Positions 1-8,460 are shown, numbered from the stretch's first letter. The stretch is DNA of 64,000 nucleotides from Lacibacter sp. H375 (GCF_037892425.1 NZ_JBBKTT010000001.1:1364001-1428000), one strand, 5' to 3'. The notes: generated by a model from the sequence alone, not told the origin. Made by a program: numbers and translations.

Positions 1-1854
1 GTTACATGGCTGGGTTATCATACACCCTATGAAAGTCCAACTGTAACTCCTGCTTTTTTTACTCATCAAAAAAGGAAAATTTACTTTCTACACTTAGTGG
101 ATAATATTTGGAATCCTTGGGTGATTGACACTTCACTTAACGTAATCAGTGGAGGAATGAAAACTAATTCTGACCGGGGAGAAATTACTAATTATGTCAA
201 TTATTTCTCAGACGGGAGTAAGGCAATTGTTGGTTTGGCTAAAGGTAAAACTGCACTTGATGTTGATTCCCTCAATATTGTCAGCAACCAGGCAAAAAGC
301 GATTTGTTTTTTGTTGGGATGACTAAAAATGACAAAGTAAGCTGGTATAAAAGAATGAATCACAGTTTTGCAAATCTTGGGATTCAAAAGGTCGTCACAA
401 GAAATGAAATGATCTATGTATCATTTGTGTTGCTTGGCCCCCGTAATACCGGTGCAAATAATTATATACGTATTGACAGTTCTGTTTTTTTCTTTACGCC
501 GCTGCCATCTCAATCATCAGGTATGTTGATATTCGACAAAAACGGGAAATTTAAATTGCTCTTATTGCCGACACCATTCCAGACAGCGACCATCTTTGAT
601 GTGTTTGCAGACGGAAGCTTCGCAACAATAAGTGCCCCCACTTCCACAAGTCTAACTGTTTCTGGAAAATCATTTACGAACACCGGAGGTGTATATGTCG
701 GCAGGTTTGATACAACTGGCGCCCTCATAGATGCAATAAAATTTTCAGGATCTGCAAATACTTCCTTGACATCACCAACAGATCTTATTGCAGATACACT
801 GACCAAAAGCTTTAAAATTTTGTGGGTGAGCAACATCAGCCCAAGTTCTTCAGGCAATTCTTTTGCTTTCATGAATGGAATAAGCCCAACAAGCAATTAT
901 ACAATAGCAAATCCACAGCCTGCCATCACCAGCAGCAAATTGTACTTGCTTGCAACAAACAGCAGCTTCGCAAGTGTGTTTGGCTCTGCAACAATAGGAC
1001 CGTTAAACACTACCACAAGAACAAGTGCACAAATAAATAGTAAGATATTTTTGTTGCTTGGAAAATCAAACTTAAAGGATTCAATCTATTTTAATACTAA
1101 CCTGATTATACCAGATAGTAACAGTAATGTGCGATTCATAATAGGCATGGATACAGCTCTAAATTATTATCAACACAAGATTCTTAATACGACAAACGAT
1201 ATCAGGCTTGAATTTGGTTTCACAAATCTTAAAGCTTATAATAATTCCATTTATGCCTCGGGCAGTAATATGGCCACCGTCATGTTTGATACAATAAATG
1301 TTGGATACTCCGGTATGTCAGATGCAATTACAGTTCAATTTGACACAACCTTTAAAGCAAAAAGAGTATTCAGAGTAGCATCCCCTTTCAATGAAACAAT
1401 GCTTGGTTGTGATATCTATAAAGATTCAATCATCAGTTTTGCTTATACCTCCCAGGGAAACCCTTCATTTGTCAACGGTCGTTTTTCCGCAAGGAATACA
1501 AATACCGATCTGACCGACCTTGATGAAAACGCATACATACAAACTGTGCTCCTTAAAACAGGTGTTGTTACTTCAGTTGATGAACCGTTAAGAGTTGAAG
1601 GATTTAAGCTGTTTCCTAATCCTGTTCTTTCCAATATCGTGACAGTTGACTTTGGTAACACCGAAGGGGGCCGTTATCAATGGTTGTTGTATAACACGGA
1701 AGGAAGATTAATCGAAAGTAATATGCTGCTGTGGAACCCGGGCCAAACGAAACAAATACAATTCAGTAACAGATTGCAGGCGGGGAATTATGTATTGGTG
1801 ATTAAAACCGGGAAACAACAAACACTAAAAGCAGTTAAACTAACAATATTGTAG
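1..1854 (+). CDS. Secreted protein with type IX sorting domain (5' end missing)
   Basis: The reading frame is open back to base 1, so the true start lies outside the window; the GTG at 97 is only the first start-like codon. The visible 618 residues are rich in Asn, Ser and Thr with many short beta-type stretches, as in large extracellular proteins. The last 80 or so residues form a typical Por secretion system (T9SS) C-terminal sorting domain: FKLFPNP near its start, then a YNTEGRL-type strand, LQAGNYVLVI, and a basic end (KAVKLTIL). In Bacteroidota such domains direct export through the outer membrane by the gliding-type machinery and are usually cleaved off. The part in front matches no enzyme family that I recognise; it resembles repetitive adhesin or beta-propeller-like surface proteins. 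Next comes a convergent gene only 14 bases away. Confidence 0.85.
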   Translation, partial: VTWLGYHTPYESPTVTPAFFTHQKRKIYFLHLVDNIWNPWVIDTSLNVISGGMKTNSDRGEITNYVNYFSDGSKAIVGLAKGKTALDVDSLNIVSNQAKSDLFFVGMTKNDKVSWYKRMNHSFANLGIQKVVTRNEMIYVSFVLLGPRNTGANNYIRIDSSVFFFTPLPSQSSGMLIFDKNGKFKLLLLPTPFQTATIFDVFADGSFATISAPTSTSLTVSGKSFTNTGGVYVGRFDTTGALIDAIKFSGSANTSLTSPTDLIADTLTKSFKILWVSNISPSSSGNSFAFMNGISPTSNYTIANPQPAITSSKLYLLATNSSFASVFGSATIGPLNTTTRTSAQINSKIFLLLGKSNLKDSIYFNTNLIIPDSNSNVRFIIGMDTALNYYQHKILNTTNDIRLEFGFTNLKAYNNSIYASGSNMATVMFDTINVGYSGMSDAITVQFDTTFKAKRVFRVASPFNETMLGCDIYKDSIISFAYTSQGNPSFVNGRFSARNTNTDLTDLDENAYIQTVLLKTGVVTSVDEPLRVEGFKLFPNPVLSNIVTVDFGNTEGGRYQWLLYNTEGRLIESNMLLWNPGQTKQIQFSNRLQAGNYVLVIKTGKQQTLKAVKLTIL

Positions 1855-1868
1855 AGAAATTAAATCAC

Positions 1869-2702
1869 TTATTGTTCTACCGCTTTTATTCCGGTTTTTG
1901 TTAACTCTATCTTTTTCTCTTTATAGAGTTTGCCAATGGTCATTTTGAATGCTTTCTTACTCATGCCGAAGAAATTGTAGATTTCTTCGGGATCACTTTT
2001 ATCATGATAGGGGAGATAGCCGTTTGCTTCTGCGAGCAGGCGCATGATCTTCTGCGCTTCATCTTCTACACGCAGATAACCTTGCTTGCCAATGCCTACA
2101 TCAATCTTTCCATCTTCACGAATGGTTTTAATGTAGCCTGTTACTTTATCGCCAATGTTCAGCGGTTGAAAAACATCACTGAAAAATAAAAGCCCGATAT
2201 GTTTTTTGTTGATGATGACCGACCAGCCTAACTCTGTCTGGCGATAAATGATCAACTCCACTTCATCTTTTTCTTTTACGGTCAGCTCTTCATTGCTCAG
2301 TAAATGTTCAATGTATTGCGATGCGGCTGCACGACCTGTTTGTTCATCAATATACACATGCACCAGGTATTCGCCACCCAAACGCATAGCAGAAATCTGT
2401 TTGCTCTTGGGTACAAACAGGTCTTTCATTAACCCCCAGTCTAAAAAAGCACCATGCGGGCTGGTACCTACAACTTTCATCAAAGCAAAATCGCCCACTA
2501 CAGCTGTAGGGTGTTGTGTGGTAGCAATCAACCTGTCTTCACCATCGTGGTAAACAAATACTGTTAATTCATCACCCGCTCTTGTGCCACGGGGAACAAA
2601 ACGTTTAGGTAACAGGATGCCTTCTCCTCCATCATCAAGATAAGCTCCTGCATCTTTCAAACGCTTTACAATAAGACGGTTATATTGACCAACTTCTACC
2701 AT
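1869..2702 (-). CDS. S1-domain RNA-binding protein, CvfB/YitL family
   Basis: The 277-residue protein fits the CvfB (YitL) family: several S1-like OB-fold domains followed by a C-terminal winged helix. The N-terminal part (VGQYNRLIVKRLKDAGAYL, then GILLPKRFVP) is the family's first degenerate S1 domain. A typical S1 domain with GDKVTGYIKTIREDGKIDV is near residues 175-200, and the winged helix (YNFFGMSKKAFKMTIGKLY) ends the protein. In firmicutes CvfB binds RNA and affects virulence gene expression; its role in Bacteroidota is unknown. I place the start at the ATG at 2702 rather than the in-frame TTG two codons earlier. It is a single gene converging on the T9SS gene. Confidence 0.85.
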   Translation of the reverse strand: MVEVGQYNRLIVKRLKDAGAYLDDGGEGILLPKRFVPRGTRAGDELTVFVYHDGEDRLIATTQHPTAVVGDFALMKVVGTSPHGAFLDWGLMKDLFVPKSKQISAMRLGGEYLVHVYIDEQTGRAAASQYIEHLLSNEELTVKEKDEVELIIYRQTELGWSVIINKKHIGLLFFSDVFQPLNIGDKVTGYIKTIREDGKIDVGIGKQGYLRVEDEAQKIMRLLAEANGYLPYHDKSDPEEIYNFFGMSKKAFKMTIGKLYKEKKIELTKTGIKAVEQ

Positions 2703-2734
2703 GTACAACGAAGATAAGTTAAGAGACCGAAGAA

Positions 2735-2840
2735 GATGTCTGATTTCTGATGTAGGATTTATGATTTGGATTCTTGAACCTTGTGTCTTGACTCTTGTTT
2801 TCTTCTTTGGATTTTGGGATTTCTTTGTATTTCTTTCGCC
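2735..2840 (+). repeat. Intergenic repeat, GATTTATGATTTG family, copy 1
   Basis: This AT-rich, non-coding stretch is built from near-repeats of GATTTCTGAT, GGATTTATGATTTGGA, CTTGACTCTTG and GGATTTTGGGATTTC. The same blocks in the same order, on the other strand, occur at 5834-5915, and parts occur at 17793-17836 and 61491-61530. It lies upstream of the S1-domain gene and before the small basic protein gene. Confidence 0.6.
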
Positions 2841-2936
2841 TTAGCGCTTTTGTAGCTCAAAAAAAGAATTGGTATATTCACGTCCGTTTGCAGCGTCAAA
2901 CGAAACCAATATTATTATTCACTAAAACTCATAGTT

Positions 2937-3101
2937 ATGTCGTTGTTTAATACAGGGAAAAATAAAAAAGACAAAAAGAAGAATGCACCTGCAAGCAATA
3001 AATCATCCATGTTTATTGCGCCAAAAGGTGGAGGAAAAGCAAATACAAAAACATCAAGTAATGCCGGAAAGCATGTTGGTGGCGCACAAAGAGGAGCGTA
3101 A
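2937..3101 (+). CDS. Small lysine-rich basic protein (54 aa)
   Basis: An ATG at 2937 opens a 54-codon frame ending TAA at 3101. The product starts MSLFNTGKNKKDKKKNAPA, has a short hydrophobic island (SSMFIAPKGGG) near residue 25, and ends in a Gly/Ala-rich tail (HVGGAQRGA). About one residue in four is Lys or Arg, so it is strongly basic and probably disordered. I have the impression that similar short basic proteins are common in this family of bacteria, but cannot name a function; nucleic-acid or ribosome contact is only a guess. It lies 15 bases before a membrane protein gene on the same strand, so the two may be cotranscribed. Confidence 0.55.
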   Translation: MSLFNTGKNKKDKKKNAPASNKSSMFIAPKGGGKANTKTSSNAGKHVGGAQRGA

Positions 3102-3116
3102 GTATTTAATTTGTTT

Positions 3117-3602
3117 ATGAACTCTATGGAACATCAACCAGACGTCCTTACTGAAATAATAACTAATTCGCAAATCAAACGATCAAAGCTTCTTCCCTGG
3201 TGGATTAAAGTGTTCATGTGGATCTTCTTGATTTTTGGATTGCTAGTTCCGATAAGCTTAGTTGTTGCTTTCTTAGGTTTCGGTTTTCATATATCACTTT
3301 ATGGAATTGAAACAAATGGACCACTGTCCTTCACTGGTCTTTTACTTATGGGTCTTTTTTTGTTGAAAGGGGTCGTTTCTATTGGTTTGTTGAAAGAAAC
3401 TGGGTGGGCTATAAAGTTGGGAATTGTAGACGCTCTTATTGGAATTGTTATTTGTGGATTTGTAATGTTTGTTTATCCATTTTTTAAAGAAGGAAATGGA
3501 TTTGTATTCTCACTAAGGTTGGAGTTATTATTACTGATTCCTTATGCAATTAAACTCAGAAAAATCAAAGATGATTGGGAAGGTCAAAGTGTTATGGCCT
3601 GA
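3117..3602 (+). CDS. Uncharacterised four-helix membrane protein
   Basis: The 161-residue protein has about four hydrophobic helices: roughly residues 25-50 (WIKVFMWIFLIFGLLVP), 65-85, 90-115 and 120-140. A basic stretch follows each loop and the C-terminus is charged (IKLRKIKDDWEGQS). I do not recognise the family and see no catalytic motif. I chose the ATG at 3117; the ATG at 3126 (MEHQPDVL) is equally possible, while the upstream TTG at 3111 is unlikely. A strong hairpin terminator follows directly after the stop codon. The gene may share a transcript with the small basic protein 15 bases upstream. Confidence 0.6.
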   Translation: MNSMEHQPDVLTEIITNSQIKRSKLLPWWIKVFMWIFLIFGLLVPISLVVAFLGFGFHISLYGIETNGPLSFTGLLLMGLFLLKGVVSIGLLKETGWAIKLGIVDALIGIVICGFVMFVYPFFKEGNGFVFSLRLELLLLIPYAIKLRKIKDDWEGQSVMA

Positions 3603-3612
3603 TAAGTAACGA

Positions 3613-3640
3613 GAGGGCGACCAATAGTCGCCCTCTTTTA
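3613..3640 (+). terminator. Rho-independent terminator
   Basis: A 9-bp perfect stem (GAGGGCGAC, 3613-3621, with GTCGCCCTC, 3627-3635) with a 5-base loop is followed by TTTTATTTT. It ends the membrane-protein transcript; no T-run is present in the opposite direction. Confidence 0.9.
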
Positions 3641-4729
3641 TTTTAATTTAAGCAGCTCTTTGTCGATTTCTTTCTTCACTTTTTCCCGTTCAATATTCAG
3701 TGTATTTGCATTGGTTGGTTGTGCTGAAATTTTTAATGTAAGCTCCATTTCTTTTTTTCGCAACTCTACATATCGGTTAACCGTTGCTGCTAATTTTTTC
3801 ATTTCATCACCCACATCAAGGTTCATCATTTTCACCGCAATGCTATTGGCCTGTTCAAGTTTCAGTTTGAATTGCTCCAGTATTGGTTGAGGTAAACCTG
3901 AAAGGTTATCGCCGTGTTGATGATAGATTTGCAAAGCATCGTCTTGTACAATCACAAATTCCTGATACAATTCTTTGAACCGATCAACGTCGGGATAGCT
4001 GTCGTTTTTTATATCACGAAGAACATTGTTACGAACATCGGGTGATACTTTGTTTTGCTGCAGATACCAACCACAAATAAATATACTTATAGCGATCACT
4101 GCAGGAGCAACCCATAGAGCAGCTTGTTGCTTCTTTTCTTTTTTGATAGTGAAAGCAAACAGGTAGCCGATGATGGCACCACTTACCAATCCTCCTATAT
4201 GAGCGGCACTATCAATGCCTCCCTTCAGTCCGTAAGCAAGATTGAAAAGCACGAAGATCACAATACTTTGTAACAATTGCTTCCGTGCTTTTTTAGGTAT
4301 GATGTTCGTTGTAAGCAATGCCAGGAATACACCATACATGCCAAACACGGCACCGGATGCACCGGCACTGTTTACTGAATCAGTATGCCACCACAAACTT
4401 GCAAGACTGGCGAGTATACCACAACATAAATAAGCAGCGATATACCGCAGTTTTCCCAACATCGGTTCGAGATATGCAGCAATAGAAAAAAGCGCATACA
4501 TATTAAACGCAAGATGGAGAATACCGAAATGAAGAAAAATTGCCGTAAACAAACGCCACCAATCGCCGCTTGCTGTAAGCGGCCCGTAATTGCTTCCCCA
4601 GCGAAGATGCACCAAACCATTTGCTTCGAAAATACCTGCGCCCTGTAACCCCATGATCATAAAAACAAGAACATTGATGCCAATGATAGTGTAGGTAACT
4701 GAAAGACTACCGTTTTCGTCCTGGGGCAT
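3638..4729 (-). CDS. Rhomboid family intramembrane serine protease
   Basis: The 363-residue protein has a six-helix rhomboid core in residues 10-200 and a soluble, partly coiled-coil C-terminal tail of about 150 residues. Catalytic Ser125 lies in GASGAVFGMYG and catalytic His177 in DSAAHIGG; the HFGILHLAFNMYAL loop (near residues 67-80) matches the family L1/TM2 region. Rhomboids cleave transmembrane proteins inside the lipid bilayer. The tail (repeated KLEQ, RYVELRKKEMELTLKI) is not a known domain and may hold substrates or partners; its C-terminal 60 residues are rich in Lys and Glu. The start is the ATG at 4729. It converges on the membrane protein gene and lies downstream of the JmjC gene, separated by a terminator. 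Confidence 0.93.
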   Translation of the reverse strand: MPQDENGSLSVTYTIIGINVLVFMIMGLQGAGIFEANGLVHLRWGSNYGPLTASGDWWRLFTAIFLHFGILHLAFNMYALFSIAAYLEPMLGKLRYIAAYLCCGILASLASLWWHTDSVNSAGASGAVFGMYGVFLALLTTNIIPKKARKQLLQSIVIFVLFNLAYGLKGGIDSAAHIGGLVSGAIIGYLFAFTIKKEKKQQAALWVAPAVIAISIFICGWYLQQNKVSPDVRNNVLRDIKNDSYPDVDRFKELYQEFVIVQDDALQIYHQHGDNLSGLPQPILEQFKLKLEQANSIAVKMMNLDVGDEMKKLAATVNRYVELRKKEMELTLKISAQPTNANTLNIEREKVKKEIDKELLKLK

Positions 4730-4780
4730 AGAGGGTGGTTAAGTGATAGATAAAAATAACTTTCTTCCGGAAATTATGAG

Positions 4781-4812
4781 AATAAAAAAAGGGCTGCAAA
4801 TTGCAACCCTTT
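4781..4812 (-). terminator. Rho-independent terminator of the JmjC gene
   Basis: On the minus strand AAAGGGTTGC pairs with GCAGCCCTTT (one G-U pair) around a 5-base loop, followed by TTTTTTTATT. It lies 17 bases past the stop of the JmjC-type gene. Confidence 0.88.
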
Positions 4813-4828
4813 CCTTAATTGATTTCTT

Positions 4829-5716
4829 TTATTGCAAAGCTGCGGCCTGTATCTTCTGCATCGCTTTCTCTGCACGTTTAATCGCCAGTTGCTTTTTGTA
4901 GTTGAACCATTTTTGTCCACGAATCTTGAACATGATATCGTCGAACTTACGCTGCAGCGTTACATTCCATAACCCGGTTAAGATAGTGCCCAGGCTTGCC
5001 CCAATGGTGCGAACAGATAAACCAAATCCGCCTTCAGCATATTCAATATGATGCCAGTAACCGCTCGGCATATACAGCGTATCGCCATACTCTAAATATC
5101 CGGTGTAACCTTTTGCGTATTGCATGGCAGGATAGGTTTCAAAATCGGGCTTATCAATATCTACTAACCCATGCACGTTAAACGGCAGGCGATATAAAAA
5201 ATCGCTTTGATCAGGAGGAAATAACACTACACGACGCTTACCTGCAAACTGTGTAAGAAACACATTACTCATGTCGATATCCATGTGCATACGGGTTACC
5301 GAATGTTTTGGACCGAAAAACATAAATGGTATTTTGATATAACGGCCGGTAATCTTTGGATAGCCAAAATCTTTCAGCAGTTCAGGTTTATGTTTGAAGA
5401 CAGGGAATAAGAACAAACGAAGATCGGTTGGTTCTTTTTCAATGAGATCTAAATATTCATTGAACTTCATTTCAGCATGTGCCACACTTAAGGTTTCGCT
5501 GGGGTTGGCTTTTTTGGTGCTGAACAGTTTCACTTTTATATCGCCCATGGATTGTCTGAAATAATCCATCGTCCATTTTTCGTAGGCGGGATATTGTTTC
5601 CATAAGCCACGAAGAATAACAGGTTTCTGCGGCCTCAGGTATTTTTCGGTAAACTCTTTGCGTGTAATTGTTGTTCCGTCAACGATAGGAATTGGCGTAT
5701 CAATATTCATCTTCAT
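4829..5716 (-). CDS. Cupin-like JmjC domain protein (cupin_8)
   Basis: The 295-residue protein is a JmjC-type Fe(II)/2-oxoglutarate oxygenase of the cupin_8 class. The metal triad is visible: His144 and Asp146 in RMHMDID and a C-terminal His (222 or 223) in SGYWHHIEY. The PVILRG motif (32-37) and the LFPP strand (near 165-168) are typical of the FIH/JMJD5/TYW5-like group. Such proteins hydroxylate protein side chains or other small substrates; the substrate here cannot be told. The C-terminal 60 residues (WNVTLQRKFDDIMFKIRGQKW) are helical and basic. The start is ATG 5716, preceded by AGAGG 7 bases upstream, one of the few plausible ribosome sites in the window. A Bacteroidota -7 box lies at 5750-5757. 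Confidence 0.87.
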   Translation of the reverse strand: MKMNIDTPIPIVDGTTITRKEFTEKYLRPQKPVILRGLWKQYPAYEKWTMDYFRQSMGDIKVKLFSTKKANPSETLSVAHAEMKFNEYLDLIEKEPTDLRLFLFPVFKHKPELLKDFGYPKITGRYIKIPFMFFGPKHSVTRMHMDIDMSNVFLTQFAGKRRVVLFPPDQSDFLYRLPFNVHGLVDIDKPDFETYPAMQYAKGYTGYLEYGDTLYMPSGYWHHIEYAEGGFGLSVRTIGASLGTILTGLWNVTLQRKFDDIMFKIRGQKWFNYKKQLAIKRAEKAMQKIQAAALQ

Positions 5717-5749
5717 GTTTGCCTCTTTTTACAAATTTTGTAAGCGGCA

Positions 5750-5757
5750 CAAATTTA
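5750..5757 (-). promoter_or_regulatory. Promoter -7 box of the JmjC gene
   Basis: TAAATTTG on the minus strand fits the Bacteroidota -7 consensus TAnnTTTG. Transcription would start near 5744, giving a leader of about 28 bases. No convincing -33 box is seen. Confidence 0.5.
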
Positions 5758-5833
5758 GGCCAATTCGGGCAACAGCGGTCAGGCAAAGGCTGATACTCGT
5801 CAGATGCAACTAAATTTTGACAAATGGCTGAAC

Positions 5834-5915
5834 GAAAACCCAATGTCCAAAAAACAAACTCCAAGAAAAAGACATAAGTCTCAAATCATAAATCCCGCAT
5901 CCGAAATTAAACATC
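5834..5915 (-). repeat. Intergenic repeat, GATTTATGATTTG family, copy 2
   Basis: Read on the minus strand, this begins GATGTTTAATTTCGGATG, continues GGGATTTATGATTTGAGA and ends near TTTTTTGGACATTGGG. Blocks and order match copy 1 at 2735-2840. It starts directly after the Mur ligase stop codon. Confidence 0.6.
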
Positions 5916-7295
5916 TTACAGTTGTTCCCAAACGGTTTTTGCAAACTGTTCCAATCCCGGGTCACGAGCACCCATGAGCAGCAGCACACAATCTTCCGTA
6001 AAATGCGGACGAAGGGCTGCAACCAGATCGTTCCTGTTTTCAACAAAAAATGCATGCGAACCATTTGCTTTCAAGTCGTTGATAAGATCGTTGGCAGAAA
6101 TATCTTTTACAGCAGTACCACCGGCATAAAAAATTTCGCTCATCCATATTTCATCTTGTGGACGAAGGGCTCTGCTGATCTCTTCTACAAAATCGTTGCG
6201 CAGGAATTTTGTTGGTCCATATCCGTGTGGCTGAAACCAGGCAATTACTTTTTTTGCCAATGGCTGACAAGCTTCAATACTCGCCGCACACTTGGCAGGG
6301 TTATGAGCATAATCATCGATCAGCCAAACATTGTTTTTTTGTCCGATGATCTGGTGACGACGATAGATACCTTCATAACTCTTCAACGCTTCGGCAGCAG
6401 TTTCTAATGGAACACCAATGAGGTTGGCAACTGTTGCTGCAGCAAGGGCGTTTTCCATATTATGCTTCCCAACACTGTTGAGTGTAAATGGAACCTTATT
6501 GATTTGAAATGAAATGCTGAAACCAACCTGCTTAAACTCTGATGCATGATACGCTGCATCATCAGTTACATCAACTGAAAAATTATGTTTAGGATTGGCT
6601 GATAACCTTTTCGCCAACGCATGCGATTGATTCACCACGAAGAATTGTGAAGTGTTCTTTTTGAACTGTTCAAAAATTTCAATGAGTGTATCAATCTCTT
6701 TATGGTCCTTATCGATGTTGATGAGCAACCCAATTTCCGGTGTATAGTTCACAATGCTGCCATCACTTTCATCGGCTTCAATTACAAGCCAATCGCCACT
6801 TCCAACTTTTGCATTGCCGATCTTTCCTTCTTTAATGATACTTGTTAAACCTGCTCCACTGATAATGCTTGGCTTCATACCTGCATGTTGAAGAATATCA
6901 AATAACATAGCACTCGTGGTTGATTTGCCACTGGTGCCGCCAACAGCAATTGTTTTTTTGCTTCTTGCAATAATGGCCAACAACTCTGCACGTTTTATGA
7001 TGGGAATGTTGAGTTGTTTGGCTTTGATCACTTCTTCAACAGTGTCTTCTACCGCCGTTGAAACCACAACGAGATCTGTTGCATTTGTAATGCCTTCTCC
7101 ATTTTGTAAAAAACAACGGATGTTTTCTGTTTCGAGTTTTTCTTTTGTTTCATTCGGTTGGCCAGGATGAAAGTAACGGTCGCTGCCGCTTACATCTTTA
7201 CCAATACCTTTTAAATATTGTGCAATGGCACTCATGCCCGTACCGGCAACACCAATAAAGAAAACTTTTTTGAAATCGTTGATAGAAGTAATCAT
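5916..7295 (-). CDS. MurC-like Mur ligase
   Basis: The 459-residue protein has the three Mur ligase domains. The N-terminal Rossmann domain has FIGVAGTGMSAIA (near residues 11-23), the central ATPase a P-loop GGTSGKSTTSAM (near 113-124), and the C-terminal domain DDYAHNPAK and FQPHGYGP. Overall order is that of UDP-N-acetylmuramate:L-alanine ligase (MurC), but the P-loop is GTSGKS instead of the usual GTHGKT, and the C-terminal MGARDPGLEQFA is unlike canonical MurC. It is outside any mur/fts division cluster. It may be a MurC paralogue or a muropeptide ligase rather than the essential MurC. The start is ATG 7295, not the TTG eight codons earlier, because a -7 promoter box at 7302-7309 sits just before it. 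Confidence 0.75.
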   Translation of the reverse strand: MITSINDFKKVFFIGVAGTGMSAIAQYLKGIGKDVSGSDRYFHPGQPNETKEKLETENIRCFLQNGEGITNATDLVVVSTAVEDTVEEVIKAKQLNIPIIKRAELLAIIARSKKTIAVGGTSGKSTTSAMLFDILQHAGMKPSIISGAGLTSIIKEGKIGNAKVGSGDWLVIEADESDGSIVNYTPEIGLLINIDKDHKEIDTLIEIFEQFKKNTSQFFVVNQSHALAKRLSANPKHNFSVDVTDDAAYHASEFKQVGFSISFQINKVPFTLNSVGKHNMENALAAATVANLIGVPLETAAEALKSYEGIYRRHQIIGQKNNVWLIDDYAHNPAKCAASIEACQPLAKKVIAWFQPHGYGPTKFLRNDFVEEISRALRPQDEIWMSEIFYAGGTAVKDISANDLINDLKANGSHAFFVENRNDLVAALRPHFTEDCVLLLMGARDPGLEQFAKTVWEQL

Positions 7296-7301
7296 AGAAA
7301 G

Positions 7302-7309
7302 CAAATGTA
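7302..7309 (-). promoter_or_regulatory. Promoter -7 box of the Mur ligase gene
   Basis: TACATTTG on the minus strand matches TAnnTTTG and ends only 6 bases before the ATG at 7295, so the mRNA would be almost leaderless. Confidence 0.5.
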
Positions 7310-7339
7310 ATTGAAACAATAAAGTGAAATGAGATTCTC

Positions 7340-7347
7340 TACCTTTG
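7340..7347 (+). promoter_or_regulatory. Promoter -7 box of the fumarylacetoacetate hydrolase gene
   Basis: TACCTTTG matches TAnnTTTG and lies 34 bases before the ATG at 7382, in the gap between divergent genes. Confidence 0.5.
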
Positions 7348-7381
7348 GCCTCTCTATTTTATGAGTTAAAAATATTGCTGT

Positions 7382-8392
7382 ATGAAATTGATCTCCTACT
7401 TAAAAGATGAACACGAACAATTAGCGGCTGTACACAACGGACTTGTGTATGATATGGACACGCTACATCCTGATCTGCCAACAAGCATGAATATGTTTTT
7501 GCAATACTGGGATGAATATCTTGAACTTGCCCAAGCCAGTTTAAAAGCTGTGCAGGAAGGTCGTTTGATGCCGGGTAATGTTGTGCCTGTAGAACAAGTG
7601 CAATTGCTGGCACCAATTCCTATGCCTCCCAGTTGCAGGGATGGTTATGCGTTTCGTCAGCATGTTGAAGCTGCAAGAAGAAACCGTAAGGTGGATATGA
7701 TCGCTGAGTTCGATCAATACCCGATCTTTTATTTCACCAATCATCATAGCATACAAGGCCCCGGCGATGTGCGTTGCATGCCCGATCATTTTGAAAAACT
7801 CGACTTTGAATTGGAAGTTGCCATTGTTATCTGTAAGCACGGACGCAATATCCGTGCAGAAGAAGCCGATGAATACATTGGCGGTTTGATGATCATGAAC
7901 GATCTGAGTGCACGTCGTTTACAGATGGAAGAGATGCTGCTGAATCTTGGTCCGGCAAAAGGAAAAGATTTTTCTACAGCAATTGGCCCATGGTTGGTAA
8001 CGCTTGATGAGTTGCAGCAATACGTAGTACCTGCAAAAGAAAATCATGTTGGTCTTAACTGGAATTTGAATATGAAATGTTGGGTGAACGGCAAACAGGT
8101 GAGCGCAGGTAATGTTGCCGATATGGATTGGACCTTTGCCGAGATCATTGAACGTGCATCGTATGGTGTTGATCTTTATCCTGGTGATGTAATTGGCAGC
8201 GGCACTGTTGGTACAGGTTGTTTCTTGGAACTCAATGGCACAGGTAAGCTAAACGATCCTGGTTATAGTGAACAATGGTTGCAGGATGGTGATATCGTGG
8301 AAATGGAAATTGATGGATTAGGAAGGTTGAGTAATACGATGGTGAGAGATGAGGATGATTTTTCGATATTGGCTAAGAAGAAAAATATTTAA
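7382..8392 (+). CDS. Fumarylacetoacetate hydrolase family protein
   Basis: The 336-residue protein has the FAH C-terminal fold over residues 100-325, with metal-site acidic residues in the LDFELEVAIVI stretch and a typical GTVGTGC loop near 275-281. In the FAH family such enzymes cleave the carbon-carbon bond of fumarylacetoacetate to fumarate and acetoacetate in tyrosine breakdown, or hydrolyse or decarboxylate related diketo acids. The N-terminal MKLISYLKDEHEQLAAVHNGLVYDMDTLHPDLP is the usual lead-in domain. The ATG at 7382 agrees with the promoter box at 7340-7347. The next gene, a flavin reductase, follows after 68 bases that hold a repeat; the pair could form a short aromatic-degradation unit, but no hydroxyphenylpyruvate or homogentisate enzyme is present here. 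Confidence 0.88.
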   Translation: MKLISYLKDEHEQLAAVHNGLVYDMDTLHPDLPTSMNMFLQYWDEYLELAQASLKAVQEGRLMPGNVVPVEQVQLLAPIPMPPSCRDGYAFRQHVEAARRNRKVDMIAEFDQYPIFYFTNHHSIQGPGDVRCMPDHFEKLDFELEVAIVICKHGRNIRAEEADEYIGGLMIMNDLSARRLQMEEMLLNLGPAKGKDFSTAIGPWLVTLDELQQYVVPAKENHVGLNWNLNMKCWVNGKQVSAGNVADMDWTFAEIIERASYGVDLYPGDVIGSGTVGTGCFLELNGTGKLNDPGYSEQWLQDGDIVEMEIDGLGRLSNTMVRDEDDFSILAKKKNI

Positions 8393-8447
8393 CCACTGAG
8401 ACACAAAGATCACGGAGATTCTCTGCGTACTCTGCGAGCTCTGTGTG
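8393..8447. repeat. Imperfect palindromic intergenic repeat (ACTGAGACACAAAG type)
   Basis: CCACTGAGACACAAAGATCACGG is followed by TTCTCTGCGTACTCTGC and GAGCTCTGTGTG. The left half approximately mirrors the right (CACAAAG/CTCTGTG, CGGAGA/TCTCTGCG). A related unit (ACCATAGAGGCACAGAGAAG) occurs at 11350. This type recurs between genes in many Bacteroidota genomes, from memory. Confidence 0.55.
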
Positions 8448-8460
8448 AAAAAGATAAAAA

